The position numbers and the translations under genes were made by a program. The notes beneath the pieces are model-generated. The model made no database searches, had not been told where the DNA came from, and saw only the letters and a list, made by a program, of their open reading frames with translations. This document shows, piece after piece, positions 7,890 to 17,218 of a stretch of DNA of 64,000 nucleotides (position 1 is the stretch's first letter; every line of letters starts with the position of its first letter). Source of the DNA: Woeseia oceani (lineage in GTDB: Bacteria > Pseudomonadota > Gammaproteobacteria > Steroidobacterales > Woeseiaceae); contig NZ_CP016268.1 in assembly GCF_001677435.1 (NCBI RefSeq), forward strand, positions 2,035,001 to 2,099,000. Reading direction: 5' to 3'.

Positions 7890-9278
7890 GGCGCGGCTGT
7901 ACTCGTCGATTACCTGCTCTATGGCGTTCGCGCACACCTGGCAAAACCCCGGCGTCCGGGTAAACATGACGCAGTTCAGCTCGGACCGGTAATAACCAGC
8001 GGCCTGGTAATTTGCACCCTCAAACGCACCGATCGTGTCGCGGTATTTTGCGGCGGAAAAAAGTTGCTCTTCGAAGTCCCGGTTTTCTGAGAACAATTTG
8101 TTCATTGCCGACTCTGGCGCATTATCGCGGCGCAGCGCAGCACGTTTTTCCTGATAGGCGTTGGAGTGTTGTTCGTAAACTTCTTTCGGCCAAGGTGTGG
8201 GTATCGGTGTTTGTTTATCGGTCAGGTGACGCCACTTGAGCTGGCCATCGGCTATGGTTGCGGTTACGTTGGGTTCGTACGGTTCAATCACGACCTCGGG
8301 CGGTTCGTAGGCGACTGAGCTGGTGTAATACTCGTCCGCCAAGCCGGCGAAATGATGCCCGAACTCATGCACGAACAAGTAGTCGGCCCATTCATTGTTG
8401 GCCGCCGCCGTGCTGTACAGTCCGTAAATGCCACCCCCGCCATAGGTATCGGTGTTGGTAAGAATTTCTACAAAATCGTACGGTGCCGAAGAAATGATTT
8501 CGCGCATTTCGCGGTTGTCGTACGTCAGGATGTAGCGCTCACTGCGGAACGCGTCGTAGGTCGCGCCGAATGGACTGTCACGATAAGTGCCTGTTGATGG
8601 TCGGGACACGCCAGATTCCGCGGCCGCTGGAGCCAGTGCCCACACATTGAAATCGTCACGGCGTTCCCGAAACGGGCTGCTGGCAAACAGTGCTTCAGTT
8701 AACTCGTGTGCTTTGGCAATGAATGCGGCGTGCTCGTCAGAACGGTAGCCGTCCCCGAGTAGCAGCAAGTCGACCTTGGTTGCGGGGTCGCCGCTGTTCT
8801 GGATCGCAACGACGGCCGGCTGGTAGGCCGCAGATTCCGCGTGGACGAGGTAATCGTCGGGATCAATACGAACCCGCCAAATTTCGCGGAACTGATTGTT
8901 CGCGTCGCGCTTACGCATGACCAGATCGACATCCGACTCCGGTTCGGGAAAACGGACGGATTCGTGGAAGGTACGGTACATCGATCGTGCTTCACCGGTC
9001 GTTTCCCATTCGCCGTAAATGCTGCTGAAACTGCGGCTGTATAATAGCTTGTCGTCTGCGCCGCGAATCTGGAACTCGTATTTACCACGTTGCGTACGGT
9101 CGATTGGTTGCGCCGGGTTGCCGGGGAAGGGCAGTGGTTCGCGTACGACCCGGTCCAGGCTGAATAGCTCGGTTTGAACATCACCACTGTGGTAATAATC
9201 AACGCGCAATGTGCGAGGTTCAGCGGCAAAAACCGCGACCGGCAACATGAGCAACAGAGCAGTCAGTGTTCGGCACAT
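7881..9278 (-). CDS. Secreted M64-family (IgA peptidase-like) metallopeptidase
   Basis: A 465-residue exported zinc peptidase. Residues 1-19 form a signal peptide ending A-V-F-A-A. Residues 20-150 form the beta-rich N-terminal domain found in M64 proteins. The catalytic domain follows, with L-L-L-L-G-D-G-Y at about 171 and the zinc motif H-E-F-G-H-H-F-A-G-L-A-D at residues 304-315 (His304, Glu305 and His308, with a distal Asp as third ligand). The family name comes from a Clostridium IgA protease. In a marine bacterium the substrate is more likely environmental protein (inference). It begins 28 bp from the stop of the upstream oxidase gene on the same strand. Confidence 0.88.
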   Translation of the reverse strand: MCRTLTALLLMLPVAVFAAEPRTLRVDYYHSGDVQTELFSLDRVVREPLPFPGNPAQPIDRTQRGKYEFQIRGADDKLLYSRSFSSIYGEWETTGEARSMYRTFHESVRFPEPESDVDLVMRKRDANNQFREIWRVRIDPDDYLVHAESAAYQPAVVAIQNSGDPATKVDLLLLGDGYRSDEHAAFIAKAHELTEALFASSPFRERRDDFNVWALAPAAAESGVSRPSTGTYRDSPFGATYDAFRSERYILTYDNREMREIISSAPYDFVEILTNTDTYGGGGIYGLYSTAAANNEWADYLFVHEFGHHFAGLADEYYTSSVAYEPPEVVIEPYEPNVTATIADGQLKWRHLTDKQTPIPTPWPKEVYEQHSNAYQEKRAALRRDNAPESAMNKLFSENRDFEEQLFSAAKYRDTIGAFEGANYQAAGYYRSELNCVMFTRTPGFCQVCANAIEQVIDEYSRASP

Positions 9279-9306
9279 GCGGGATACCTCGCTTAGCTGG
9301 GTGACT

Positions 9307-10665
9307 TCAGACCGTGCTCATCGGCTCGATGGGTGAGCCATCGAAAAAACGGCCAAGGCGGAAATGGGAAAGGTCGATGTCAGTCTGGCCACCGGTCAGC
9401 ATGGCAGCAAGCGTCTTGCCGGCACCCGGGCCGATACCAAAACCATGGCCGCTGAATCCGGTTGCTATGTGAAAACCCGGAAACGTTTCACTTTCACCCA
9501 TCACAGGAACGACGTCCGGCGAGGTTTCAACCATGCCGGCCCACGATTCAATGAGCTCTACGTCGGCCAGGGCGGGAAACGTTTCCGCCAGATTGCTTTT
9601 GATTTCCCGCAATACGGCCGCATTTGGTGCCGGGTTCAGCACCCGGGTATTTTCGAACGGCGACGGTGCGTCGAGTGACCAGCGTTTCGGTGTGCGCAGT
9701 TCTTGCCAGAAATCGCGGCCGATGGACAAGCGCAAAACCTTGAACTCCTGGCGTAGTGCCGGAATAAACTTGCTCGCGTAACGCAGAGTGCTTGGCGTAA
9801 TGCCGTGATCGAGTATGGAGCCGTGGGCGACGGTATAGCCGCCATCCTGCCGGCGGCGGATACCGATCTTTTCGTCAAACATGCAGCCTTGCAGTAACTC
9901 GGGTGCCGGTGCTGTGCGGGCGACGGTGCCGCGGACCCGTAGCTGCGGAACGGAAATGCCCAGCGAGCGGCAGAACATGCTGGTCCAGGCACCGGCCGCA
10001 CACAATACGACCCGCGTGCGGATTCTGCCGTGTTCGGTGACCACGGCCGATACCGCGCCGGCTTCGCTCTCTATGCCACGAACGGCGCAGTGAGTTAGCA
10101 CCGTAGCGCCTTCCCGAACGGCGCCTCTGGCAATGGCTGGTGCCGCCTTGTGCGGTTCTGCACGGCAGTCGGACGCCGTATAAATAGCGCCGCGCCATTG
10201 TTGGGATGCGTAACTTACCTGCTCATCCAGTGTGGAGCCACTGATGATGCGGGTATCAAGGCCGTGTTCTTTGGCTATGGGTAACCAGGACTCGAGCTCT
10301 TCTAGTTGTTCGGCGTTCCGGGCCATGAACAGGCAACCGCATTGCTTGAGTCCAACTTCTTCGCCGATCTGTTCTTCCAGGTCCAGCCAGATACGACGGC
10401 TTTCCATCATCATTGGCAGCTCTCTGGGATCGCGACCCTGTTGCCGTACCCAGCCCCAGTTACGCCCGGATTGTTCGCCGGCAATGTGGCCTTTCTCGCA
10501 CAGGACCACGCGAACGCCCTGACGCGCGAGGAACCATGCGGTGGACACACCAACGATACCGCCACCAATAATCACGATGTCCGCATCGGCGGGTAGCGAG
10601 TGCGGTGGATCAGCTGGGCGTTCCCAGGTGGACGATACCTTGTACGAGACGCTGTTCGAATCCAT
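9307..10665 (-). CDS. FAD-dependent amine/amino-acid oxidoreductase (DadA-like)
   Basis: A 452-residue flavoprotein of the DAO family. The dinucleotide-binding motif G-G-G-I-V-G-V-S-T-A-W-F lies at about residues 34-45 and is followed by the FAD ribose-binding acidic residue in V-L-C-E-K. The segment G-R-N-W-G-W-V-R-Q-Q-G-R-D-P-R-E is typical of putrescine, glutamylputrescine and D-amino acid oxidase relatives. The C-terminus has the second FAD contact region, G-F-S-G-H-G-F-G-I-G-P-G-A-G-K. It likely oxidises a secondary amine or D-amino acid. No transporter or aminotransferase adjoins it to refine the substrate. Confidence 0.87.
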   Translation of the reverse strand: MDSNSVSYKVSSTWERPADPPHSLPADADIVIIGGGIVGVSTAWFLARQGVRVVLCEKGHIAGEQSGRNWGWVRQQGRDPRELPMMMESRRIWLDLEEQIGEEVGLKQCGCLFMARNAEQLEELESWLPIAKEHGLDTRIISGSTLDEQVSYASQQWRGAIYTASDCRAEPHKAAPAIARGAVREGATVLTHCAVRGIESEAGAVSAVVTEHGRIRTRVVLCAAGAWTSMFCRSLGISVPQLRVRGTVARTAPAPELLQGCMFDEKIGIRRRQDGGYTVAHGSILDHGITPSTLRYASKFIPALRQEFKVLRLSIGRDFWQELRTPKRWSLDAPSPFENTRVLNPAPNAAVLREIKSNLAETFPALADVELIESWAGMVETSPDVVPVMGESETFPGFHIATGFSGHGFGIGPGAGKTLAAMLTGGQTDIDLSHFRLGRFFDGSPIEPMSTV

Positions 10666-10714
10666 TAGTCGCCTTGCTGTCTATGCTGAAAGAAAGGTCT
10701 TGCCGTCCAACTGC

Positions 10715-13700
10715 TCAGCCCGATACTACCTTGCCCCGCAGTTGTTTCAACGCGTGCTGCAAACCGGCTCTTATCCGGTGGCCGCGCAAGCGCATGAACG
10801 CGCGGAACAGAATCGGCATCAAAAAGAGGGTCATCACTGTTGCCACGGCCAGTCCAAACACCATGCTGGTGGCTACCGGGCCCCACAACAGAGACTTGCC
10901 ACCCAGACCGGTCGCAAGCGAAAACAGGCCCGCTATCGTGGTCAAGGTCGTCATCAGGATCGGCACAATCCGTCGCCGCGATGCGTAAATAATGGCGTGC
11001 AAGGGACGCATGCCGTCATTGATACGGGTATTCGCAGCATCGATAAGCACGATTGCCGCATTGACCGCGATACCGGTCAGAGCAACAACGCCATAGAGCG
11101 TGTACAGGCTGAGCGGGTTGTTGGTGACGAACAGGCCGAATACCACACCAATAAACGCCATTGGCACCGTGACCAAAATCAACATCGGCTGGAAATAGCT
11201 GCGGAACTGGGTGGCGAGGATCAGGTAGATAAGTCCAAGACCAAACAGCAACAGGAACAACATTGCATCCAGGCTCTCCTGAATGTCGTCAAATGCACCG
11301 CCAAACTCGAGGTCGGACGTTGGAAAGCCCAGGCGGATCCTGGCCCATTCATCACGGATGAAATTCGTGGCGTCGACTGTATTGGTGGTGCCGGGTGCCA
11401 GATCCGCTTCGACCGTAATCGAGCGGCGGTATTGATAATGCCGAACGGTGCCGCTGCTGCGCGCGGTCCGCGTATGGGTCAGCGCACCCAGCGTTGTATT
11501 GCCACCGGCTGGCAACGCGATCGGGTCATCGAGGATCGCACGCACATCGCTGACGGTACGCCGGGGCCCGCGGACGCGCAGCTCAATTTTTTCACCGGCA
11601 CCACGAGTGAAGGAAACGATTTCGCCGTCCAGATGCAAACGAACCAGGCGAGCGACAGTGCCGGGCGTCAGGCCCGCTTCACGGATTGCTGGCTCGTCCA
11701 GGTCCAGCGTTAGTTCGTAACGGCCAGGTACGTCGTTGTCCGCAACATTCGATGCGCCCGGAATCGCTTCCACAATAGCCTTCACCGCTTCTGTTGCCGC
11801 CCGCAGTTCGTCGAAGTCGTCGCTGCGAACCTTGACACTGACGTCCTTCGCCGCCGGTGGCCCGCCGGTCAGTTCAAAGAACGTAATCTCTGAGTCACCC
11901 GGCGTATTGATTGCGATATCCCGCACCGAGTCAACCACTTCCCGCACTGAGCGACCGCCGTTTGCCCGCGGTTGCAGTGATACCTGAATCTGTCCGTACT
12001 GATCGCCGAACAATGCTTCGGAATCGGTGAACTTGATACCCGCCATGCTGGTTACGGCGCGAATTTCCTCGTCCCTTAGCAGCGTGCGCACGCGAGTTTC
12101 GACACGCACCGTCTGCTCGAGCGTTTTCTCCAGTGGTGCATCCGGTGGCATATCCACATTGATGTAAAACATCCGGATCGGGTCAAAAGTGAAGAACTCA
12201 ACTTTGACCATGCCCGTACCAACCGCCGCAATCGACAGAAAAAATGCCGCGGCGCTGCCAACGAAAAAGCGGACGGGCCGGCGAAATACATAGGCAAGTG
12301 CGCGGGTATAGCGAGTGCGGATAAGGTGGGTCCAACGACCTCGCCAGTGTGTCAGCGTTTCCTTGTAGGTTACTTTCTTTGGTGCGGTTGCAATGACGTG
12401 CGACGGCAGTATCCAGAACGCTTCTATCAGGCTGACCAACAATCCGACGGTAACGACCAGCGGAATAACCTGCATGAAGTCACCGAGAATTCCCGGCAAC
12501 AACATCAGGGGTGCGAACGCCGAAATCGAGGTCAACACTGCAGACGTAACCGGTTTACCGACTTCCGCCAAGGAGTCCAGGGCAGCCGATACCGCTTCCT
12601 GGCCGCGCTGCAATCGGTAGTAGAGCGCTTCGACCACGACCACCGCATCATCGACCAGCATACCCAGAACAATGACGATACCGAGCAGCACCGACACATT
12701 GAGGGTGCTACCCATCACGTTCAACAACCAGAACGTGCCGGCGATGGAAAAGCCGATCCCCATGGTAACGAAGAGGGCGATGCGCATACCCAGGAAGAGC
12801 CAGCAAACACCCAACACGAGAAACAGACCGAGGCCTGCATTGCGTTGCATGACGTCGAGCGCCGAACGGGTCTGCACCGTTTGGTCATCCGACAGGATCA
12901 ATTCCATACCGTTGGCGGCAAGCACTTCGTTCTTGTCGTTCACATAGGCGTTGATGCGATCAACGAGCTCCAGTGTGTTGGTGAAGCCGACTTTGGTGAC
13001 GGACATGAAGATTGCAGGGCGGTTATTGAAACTAACCGCTTGTTGCGCTTCCTGTCGGCCACGCCGGACCGTCGCAACACGATCCAGTGGGATTTTGCTT
13101 TGCGGTTCGCTGAGTGGTGCTATCAGAAAGTTCGCAAGCTCTTCCGGATCGGTAGTCTTGCCTTCTACCCGAACTAACCAGGCTTCGCTGTCGACGTCGA
13201 TCTTGCCCGCGGACACATCCTGAAAGGAAGCCCGAACTTGATCAGCCAGGTCCGCCGCGGTTATGCCGTTGGCCGCCAGCTTTACCGGGTCGACTTCAAT
13301 CTGCAGTTCCGGCTCATTGAATCCAAACGCGCTGACACGGTCCACACCCTTGAGCCGTTCGATCTCTTCTTTGACCAGTTTTGCCTGTTGCCGCAAACGT
13401 TCGTCGTCGGCTTGCCCGAGTAACACAACACTTGCTGTAGGGAAGCCGTTCGAGGTGGTAATTTCCATTACGTAGGGGTCTTCAACATCCCCTGGCAATT
13501 CGTCGTTGGTCTTACTCTGAATTTCTCGCCGAAGGTCCGTAACCCGCTTGTCGAACTCGCGTTCGGAGAGTTCGCGAAAGCGCACAAGAATATTTGATAC
13601 GTTGTCCCGGGAACTGCTGGAGACGAAGCGAATGTCCTGCACGTTGCGCAGCGCATCTTCGAGCGGACTGGTAACCAGCTGCTCGACGTCGGCCGCTGTC

Positions 13701-13861
13701 GCGCCGGGTAAAACAGTGTTGATGCTGACGAAGTTGAAATTGATTTCCGGGTCCTGCTCGCGCGGCATCTGCGAATACGACAGGGCGCCGAGTACCAGCA
13801 CCACGCCGAACAGGATATTGACCAGTGGGTGATTGGTCAGCAGCGTTCGCATGAATTTCAT
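10715..13861 (-). CDS. RND efflux pump inner-membrane transporter
   Basis: A 1048-residue AcrB-type proton-driven exporter with the expected two-fold repeat of six helices and large periplasmic loops. The proton-relay aspartate pair appears in G-M-L-V-D-D-A-V-V-V-V-E at about residues 395-410. The N-terminal signature P-R-E-Q-D-P-E-I and the porter-domain motif P-G-A-T-A-A-D-V-E are also present. The start overlaps the adaptor stop as ATGA, so the pair is translationally coupled. No outer-membrane factor is encoded nearby, so it probably borrows a TolC-like channel. The export substrate is unknown. Confidence 0.95.
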   Translation of the reverse strand: MKFMRTLLTNHPLVNILFGVVLVLGALSYSQMPREQDPEINFNFVSINTVLPGATAADVEQLVTSPLEDALRNVQDIRFVSSSSRDNVSNILVRFRELSEREFDKRVTDLRREIQSKTNDELPGDVEDPYVMEITTSNGFPTASVVLLGQADDERLRQQAKLVKEEIERLKGVDRVSAFGFNEPELQIEVDPVKLAANGITAADLADQVRASFQDVSAGKIDVDSEAWLVRVEGKTTDPEELANFLIAPLSEPQSKIPLDRVATVRRGRQEAQQAVSFNNRPAIFMSVTKVGFTNTLELVDRINAYVNDKNEVLAANGMELILSDDQTVQTRSALDVMQRNAGLGLFLVLGVCWLFLGMRIALFVTMGIGFSIAGTFWLLNVMGSTLNVSVLLGIVIVLGMLVDDAVVVVEALYYRLQRGQEAVSAALDSLAEVGKPVTSAVLTSISAFAPLMLLPGILGDFMQVIPLVVTVGLLVSLIEAFWILPSHVIATAPKKVTYKETLTHWRGRWTHLIRTRYTRALAYVFRRPVRFFVGSAAAFFLSIAAVGTGMVKVEFFTFDPIRMFYINVDMPPDAPLEKTLEQTVRVETRVRTLLRDEEIRAVTSMAGIKFTDSEALFGDQYGQIQVSLQPRANGGRSVREVVDSVRDIAINTPGDSEITFFELTGGPPAAKDVSVKVRSDDFDELRAATEAVKAIVEAIPGASNVADNDVPGRYELTLDLDEPAIREAGLTPGTVARLVRLHLDGEIVSFTRGAGEKIELRVRGPRRTVSDVRAILDDPIALPAGGNTTLGALTHTRTARSSGTVRHYQYRRSITVEADLAPGTTNTVDATNFIRDEWARIRLGFPTSDLEFGGAFDDIQESLDAMLFLLLFGLGLIYLILATQFRSYFQPMLILVTVPMAFIGVVFGLFVTNNPLSLYTLYGVVALTGIAVNAAIVLIDAANTRINDGMRPLHAIIYASRRRIVPILMTTLTTIAGLFSLATGLGGKSLLWGPVATSMVFGLAVATVMTLFLMPILFRAFMRLRGHRIRAGLQHALKQLRGKVVSG

Positions 13862-14865
13862 AGGCGATCGATCTGCAGTTTATCGCCGTCCTGCAGCCTC
13901 GATTGACCACGAATCACCAGCAAGGTTGCCGGTGGTAAATCGGCGCTGGCAGGACGGCCTTCTTGGGCATCAGGTAGCGCGACAAAACGTGCAGTGGTGC
14001 CATCCGCGACAAAGACGCCGAGCTGACCATCGCGCTGCACGATCAAGGGAACGGGCAACAAGCCGGTCGCCACTTTCCACACGACTTCACCGCTGGTGCC
14101 AATGGCCGCAGGAGGCCCGGCAAAACTGAAACGGCCTTTTTGCGTGCGCGCCGCGGCATCGATAACGCCAGCCAGTCGTGCCAAACCGAGTGGCCACGAC
14201 CGGCCCTGACTTTCGAGGCGCAGGTCTTGCGCGTTCGGCAGGTCGGCGGCGTAACGGGGATCAATGTCTGCGTCGACTTCGCGTGCACTGGTTTGGACCA
14301 GCGTCAGTAACGGCGTTCCGGGTTGTGCGAGGCTGCCCACCTGCGCGGCGCGCGCAACGACAGTGGCGTCATAAGGCGCACTGATACGGGTACGAGACAA
14401 CGCAAGTTGGGCACTGCGAATGCCCAGTTCCTGTGCGGCGCGGTTGGCCCGGAGCACCGCCAGTGTCGTCCGTCGGTCGAGGAGATCATCGTCAGAGATG
14501 AAACTGCTTTCGATGAGGTCCTCGCCGCGTTTTAAGCGAGCCGCCGCCTGTTCAATCTGCGCGTCGAGTGCCTGCAACTCGGCTCGGGCCCGGTCCAATG
14601 CCAGTTGCGCATCATCACTATCGAGCCGGATCAGGACATCACCTTGCTTTACGGATGCGCCGACATCCTGCTCGACAGCCTCTATCAGCCCCGTAACCTG
14701 CGCCGTTATCACTGCTTGGTTAGCCGGTACAACCATCGCGGGCGCGCGGACTTCAAGGTCCAGGAGTTGTTCCGCAAGCGGACCAACCGTCACCGGTATA
14801 GCCGCGGCTGTCAGGGTCGAATGTAAGAAGGCAGAGAGCAGGATCAGGCGAGTCAGCAACTTCAT
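13858..14865 (-). CDS. RND periplasmic adaptor (membrane fusion protein)
   Basis: A 335-residue HlyD/AcrA-family adaptor. I place the start at 14865, where a signal peptide (M-K-L-L-T-R-L-I-L-L-S-A) begins. The longer frame upstream has no such feature. The lipoyl half-motifs (about residues 45-75, with V-T-G-L-I and G-D-V-L-I-R-L-D-S) flank a coiled-coil hairpin at about 80-140, followed by barrel domains. There is no lipobox, so it may be soluble or weakly anchored. It precedes and overlaps the RND permease. Just upstream on the transcript is an A-rich stretch instead of a strong Shine-Dalgarno. Confidence 0.92.
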   Translation of the reverse strand: MKLLTRLILLSAFLHSTLTAAAIPVTVGPLAEQLLDLEVRAPAMVVPANQAVITAQVTGLIEAVEQDVGASVKQGDVLIRLDSDDAQLALDRARAELQALDAQIEQAAARLKRGEDLIESSFISDDDLLDRRTTLAVLRANRAAQELGIRSAQLALSRTRISAPYDATVVARAAQVGSLAQPGTPLLTLVQTSAREVDADIDPRYAADLPNAQDLRLESQGRSWPLGLARLAGVIDAAARTQKGRFSFAGPPAAIGTSGEVVWKVATGLLPVPLIVQRDGQLGVFVADGTTARFVALPDAQEGRPASADLPPATLLVIRGQSRLQDGDKLQIDRL

Positions 14866-15395
14866 TGTTTTTTTCTTTGGCAGAGAGGCACAGGGTCCCG
14901 CAACCCGGGGCCCGTAACCTGTTTTCAGAAAGATTGTTGCGGGAGGTGTGCTTTGTTGCACTGCATTATAACCGGGCCAATCGTCGCTAGATACTGTCAA
15001 CAGCCGCTCGGTGCTTGTTGAGAAATGAAAAAACATGAGCGGGCTACGTGTAGCGGCCAGAATGTCGGGCGTGGCTTGGGGGTTGTTTCCGTTTGGGTCA
15101 ACGTTGGCTGTCCGGCAACCCGCGAGACCTCGCAACTCTGGCTGCTGGCAAATCCTGCATGAACGGGCTGCTGCAAACCCCGCGGCCATCCATACCGCCA
15201 CAACAGGGCAAGGCTCTGCGCCGCACTGCAAGCCGCACCTGCGCGGCCGACAAGCGCGGTCAATCAAGTCACTTGCGGCCAGTGTTCAGACCACGACACG
15301 ATCCTGCCATGGTTTTGCTAGTGAGCGCGGATTGCGTATGCTGATGCCATCCCGTGCAGCCTGAGCGGCTGCACCGAATTGCCGGAATTGTTGAC
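14866..15395. other. Intergenic region between divergent RND operon and lipoprotein gene
   Basis: This 530-bp stretch lies between the leftward RND adaptor start and the rightward lipoprotein start and must hold both promoters. The minus-strand frame of the adaptor stays open across most of it, but the composition does not look coding and it lacks conserved motifs. I see no regulator gene, repeat or convincing terminator here. Confidence 0.5.
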
Positions 15396-15992
15396 ATGCA
15401 ACTAACAAAAACATTGGGCCTGGCATTGCTGCTGCTTGCGCTGAGCGCTTGCGGCAATCGTGAAGTTCTTGAGCCTTACGCGTCAGCCAATCAATCCACA
15501 GTCAGTCTCGCCGGCAACTGGGTCCTGGAAGGAGACTCGGCGGCGATTGCCCGCGAACTGAATCGCGCAATACGGCAAACCGATGGAGTTCGCGACGACC
15601 GAATCATGGCGCCACCGCGTCAGGGGCGCTCCCGCAGCGGTGGCAGCAGCCGAGCGCAAGGGGGGCTGACTTACGTGTTCTTTGAGAACGCCGATGCCTT
15701 AAAGATCACCCAGACACCTTCGGCGCTGTTCATCAGCTTTAACAGGGCCATTGTTGAAGAATACCGTTTTGGCGAAATGCGCCGGATCAGTGTGGGCCAG
15801 GCAGAAGCGCAGCGTGTTTCCGGCTGGGACGGGCCTGATTACGTCGTGGAAACACTTGACCGCTACGGTATGAAAATCAGTGAGCGCTACAGTCTGTCCA
15901 GTGACCGCGAGAAGCTTGTCCGGGAAGTGACGTTCCGCGGCCGCAACAATGAATCCGCAACGGTTGTGCAGACGTTCGCCAGAACCACCTGA
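15396..15992 (+). CDS. Predicted lipoprotein, unknown function
   Basis: A 198-residue exported protein. The ATG at 15396 starts a type II signal peptide with lipobox L-S-A-C (Cys19), so the mature protein should be a lipoprotein. The body is mainly beta-strand in pattern, with a Ser/Arg/Gly-rich low-complexity loop near residues 70-90 (R-Q-G-R-S-R-S-G-G-S-S-R). The C-terminal segment (S-E-R-Y-S-L-S-S-D-R-E-K-L-V-R-E-V) resembles strands of lipocalin-like periplasmic proteins, but I do not recognise a named family. It is monocistronic and convergent with the TonB-like gene. Confidence 0.75.
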   Translation: MQLTKTLGLALLLLALSACGNREVLEPYASANQSTVSLAGNWVLEGDSAAIARELNRAIRQTDGVRDDRIMAPPRQGRSRSGGSSRAQGGLTYVFFENADALKITQTPSALFISFNRAIVEEYRFGEMRRISVGQAEAQRVSGWDGPDYVVETLDRYGMKISERYSLSSDREKLVREVTFRGRNNESATVVQTFARTT

Positions 15993-16007
15993 AGCAAGGC
16001 AGCAGGC

Positions 16008-16069
16008 AAAAAAGGGGAGTGAACCCGGTGCGGACCCGGCGGGAGACTAGGTTGACCGGACTCACTCCC
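16008..16069 (-). terminator. Intrinsic terminator of the TonB-like gene
   Basis: Inverted repeat arms at 16015-16022 (GGGAGTGA) and 16062-16069 (TCACTCCC), with an inner pair CCGGT at 16025-16029 and ACCGG at 16055-16059. On the minus strand the stem is followed directly by CC and six T (the A-run at 16008-16013), the pattern of a Rho-independent terminator. It sits 49 bp past the stop of the minus-strand TonB-like gene. As a convergent site it could also limit transcription from the lipoprotein gene. Confidence 0.7.
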
Positions 16070-16117
16070 AAACTGCTCAGTGTGTTGTCGCGCGACCTTG
16101 CTGATGGTCGCCGTACC

Positions 16118-16720
16118 TCAGTCCTTTAGTTCGAAGCGGAACAAGGTCTGCACGCCGCTCGTGGGGACCGGTGTGCCATCGATGACCCGTGGCTGGTAAC
16201 GGAACTTCGCAACAGCGCTTAACGCCGCATTGTTAAATACCGGGTGACTGGAACTCACGATGACGGGGTCACTGACCAGGCCGTCAGCGCCCACGTCGAA
16301 GCTCACGACCACTGTCCCCTCGATGCGCTGATTTGCCGCTCGTTGCGGATAGACCGGTTCAATCCGAACCAGGCTGACAAGTGAACTCTCAGTCCATTCC
16401 GGCAGCTCGGTGAGCGATGTTTGTGTTGGCGGTAGAGTCCTGGGTGTTGGGACGGTTACCCGTTCTGTCTTCGGGTCGGCGGTAAGTGCCGGAGTGCCGG
16501 TCGGTGTCGGCAGGGGCAAGACAATACGTTCCGGCGGCGTTGAGTCCCTCTGTTGCGGCGGCGGCGGTGGCACTGTGACGTCGTGAAATATCGTCGGCAG
16601 TCGACCTGTGGTGGGTATCAGTACGTCGTTGCCCGATTTGATCAACTGCTGCATGAGCAGTAACAAACTCGCGGCAATGATGACGCCGGGCGGTGTAGCG
16701 GCTACGTATCGGTTAATCAT
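16118..16720 (-). CDS. TonB-family energy transducer-like protein
   Basis: A 200-residue protein with one N-terminal membrane helix (about residues 11-25), a Pro/Thr-rich periplasmic linker (residues 50-110, including P-P-P-P-P-Q-Q) and a C-terminal TonB domain (about 120-200). That domain begins P-V-Y-P-Q-R-A-A and ends with the R-Y-Q-P-R-V-I-D-G-T-P-V-P strand typical of the TonB fold. TonB proteins transmit proton-motive force from ExbBD to outer-membrane receptors. No exbB or exbD is nearby, so it may be an accessory TonB or a structural relative. It is divergent from the padR gene and shares its control region. Confidence 0.85.
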   Translation of the reverse strand: MINRYVAATPPGVIIAASLLLLMQQLIKSGNDVLIPTTGRLPTIFHDVTVPPPPPQQRDSTPPERIVLPLPTPTGTPALTADPKTERVTVPTPRTLPPTQTSLTELPEWTESSLVSLVRIEPVYPQRAANQRIEGTVVVSFDVGADGLVSDPVIVSSSHPVFNNAALSAVAKFRYQPRVIDGTPVPTSGVQTLFRFELKD

Positions 16721-16767
16721 GTCAGGGCCCTCAGAACAGTGACTGTCCAGCCGTGCTTCCCGCCGAG

Positions 16768-16848
16768 ATACCTATCAGTTACAGGTATAGTGTAGATACC
16801 TTGAATGGCAATGTATATATTGACATACCTTGAATCTCGAGGCATTCT
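16768..16848 (+). promoter_or_regulatory. padR/tonB control region with ATGT-N8-ACAT operator
   Basis: The 159-bp divergent region contains an exact ATGT-N8-ACAT dyad at 16811-16826, the pattern known for PadR-family operators. A perfect -35 hexamer TTGACA (16820-16825) sits inside it, with a weak -10 (CATTCT, 16843-16848) 17 bp later, so the regulator would block its own promoter. Nearby are an 11-bp direct repeat ATACCTTGAAT (16796-16806 and 16825-16835) and two overlapping inverted repeats: ATACCT 16768-16773 with AGGTAT 16783-16788, and GGTAT 16784-16788 with ATACC 16796-16800. The cluster suggests several regulator-binding sites. Confidence 0.65.
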
Positions 16849-16879
16849 CCGGAGGATCACTGGCGGGCAGGGCAGAACC

Positions 16880-17218
16880 ATGGCCAAGACCAACCCACCG
16901 TTCATGAGTGGCGTCCCCGAACTCCTGTTGTTGCGGCTGCTCGCGCAGCGCGAGATGTACGGCTACGAGCTGGTGCGCTCTATTCGCCAGGTCACCGATG
17001 AGGCCATCAAGCTGGGCGAGGGCGTAATCTACCCGGTGTTACACGGTCTGGAACGGGACGGCGCATTGCAGGCCCGTCGCAAAGCCGTGGATGGCCGCAC
17101 TCGTGTTTATTACTCTTTGACCCACAACGGCAGCAAGCGCCTCGAGCAATTGCAGCAGGAATGGCAGCGCGTGCAGGGGGGAATCAGTGCAGTTCTGGAG
17201 GGCGGCGCTCATGCATGA
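16880..17218 (+). CDS. PadR-family transcriptional regulator
   Basis: A 112-residue winged-helix repressor. The segment L-L-L-L-R-L-L-A-Q-R-E-M-Y-G-Y-E-L and the wing G-E-G-V-I-Y-P-V-L-H-G-L-E-R-D-G are diagnostic of PadR. A dimerisation helix follows at the C-terminus. The ATG at 16880 is the natural start, since the upstream in-frame codons have no homology. PadR proteins often repress their own operon and an adjacent transport or stress gene. Here the next gene overlaps by 8 bp and encodes a small membrane protein, and the tonB-like gene diverges. Confidence 0.93.
   Translation: MAKTNPPFMSGVPELLLLRLLAQREMYGYELVRSIRQVTDEAIKLGEGVIYPVLHGLERDGALQARRKAVDGRTRVYYSLTHNGSKRLEQLQQEWQRVQGGISAVLEGGAHA

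Noticed and set aside
10541-11713. 390-codon plus-strand frame across the oxidase and RND genes
   Set aside because: It overlaps two convincing minus-strand genes, is very rich in Gln, Arg and His, and has no recognisable motif.
12326-13177. 283-codon plus-strand frame inside the RND gene
   Set aside because: Shadow frame with biased composition (Gln, Asn, His) and no motifs; the RND reading is unambiguous.
16811-16822. AATGTATAT stretch as a third dif-like site
   Set aside because: Only the central region resembles dif and neither Xer arm matches; the ATGT-N8-ACAT PadR pattern explains it better.
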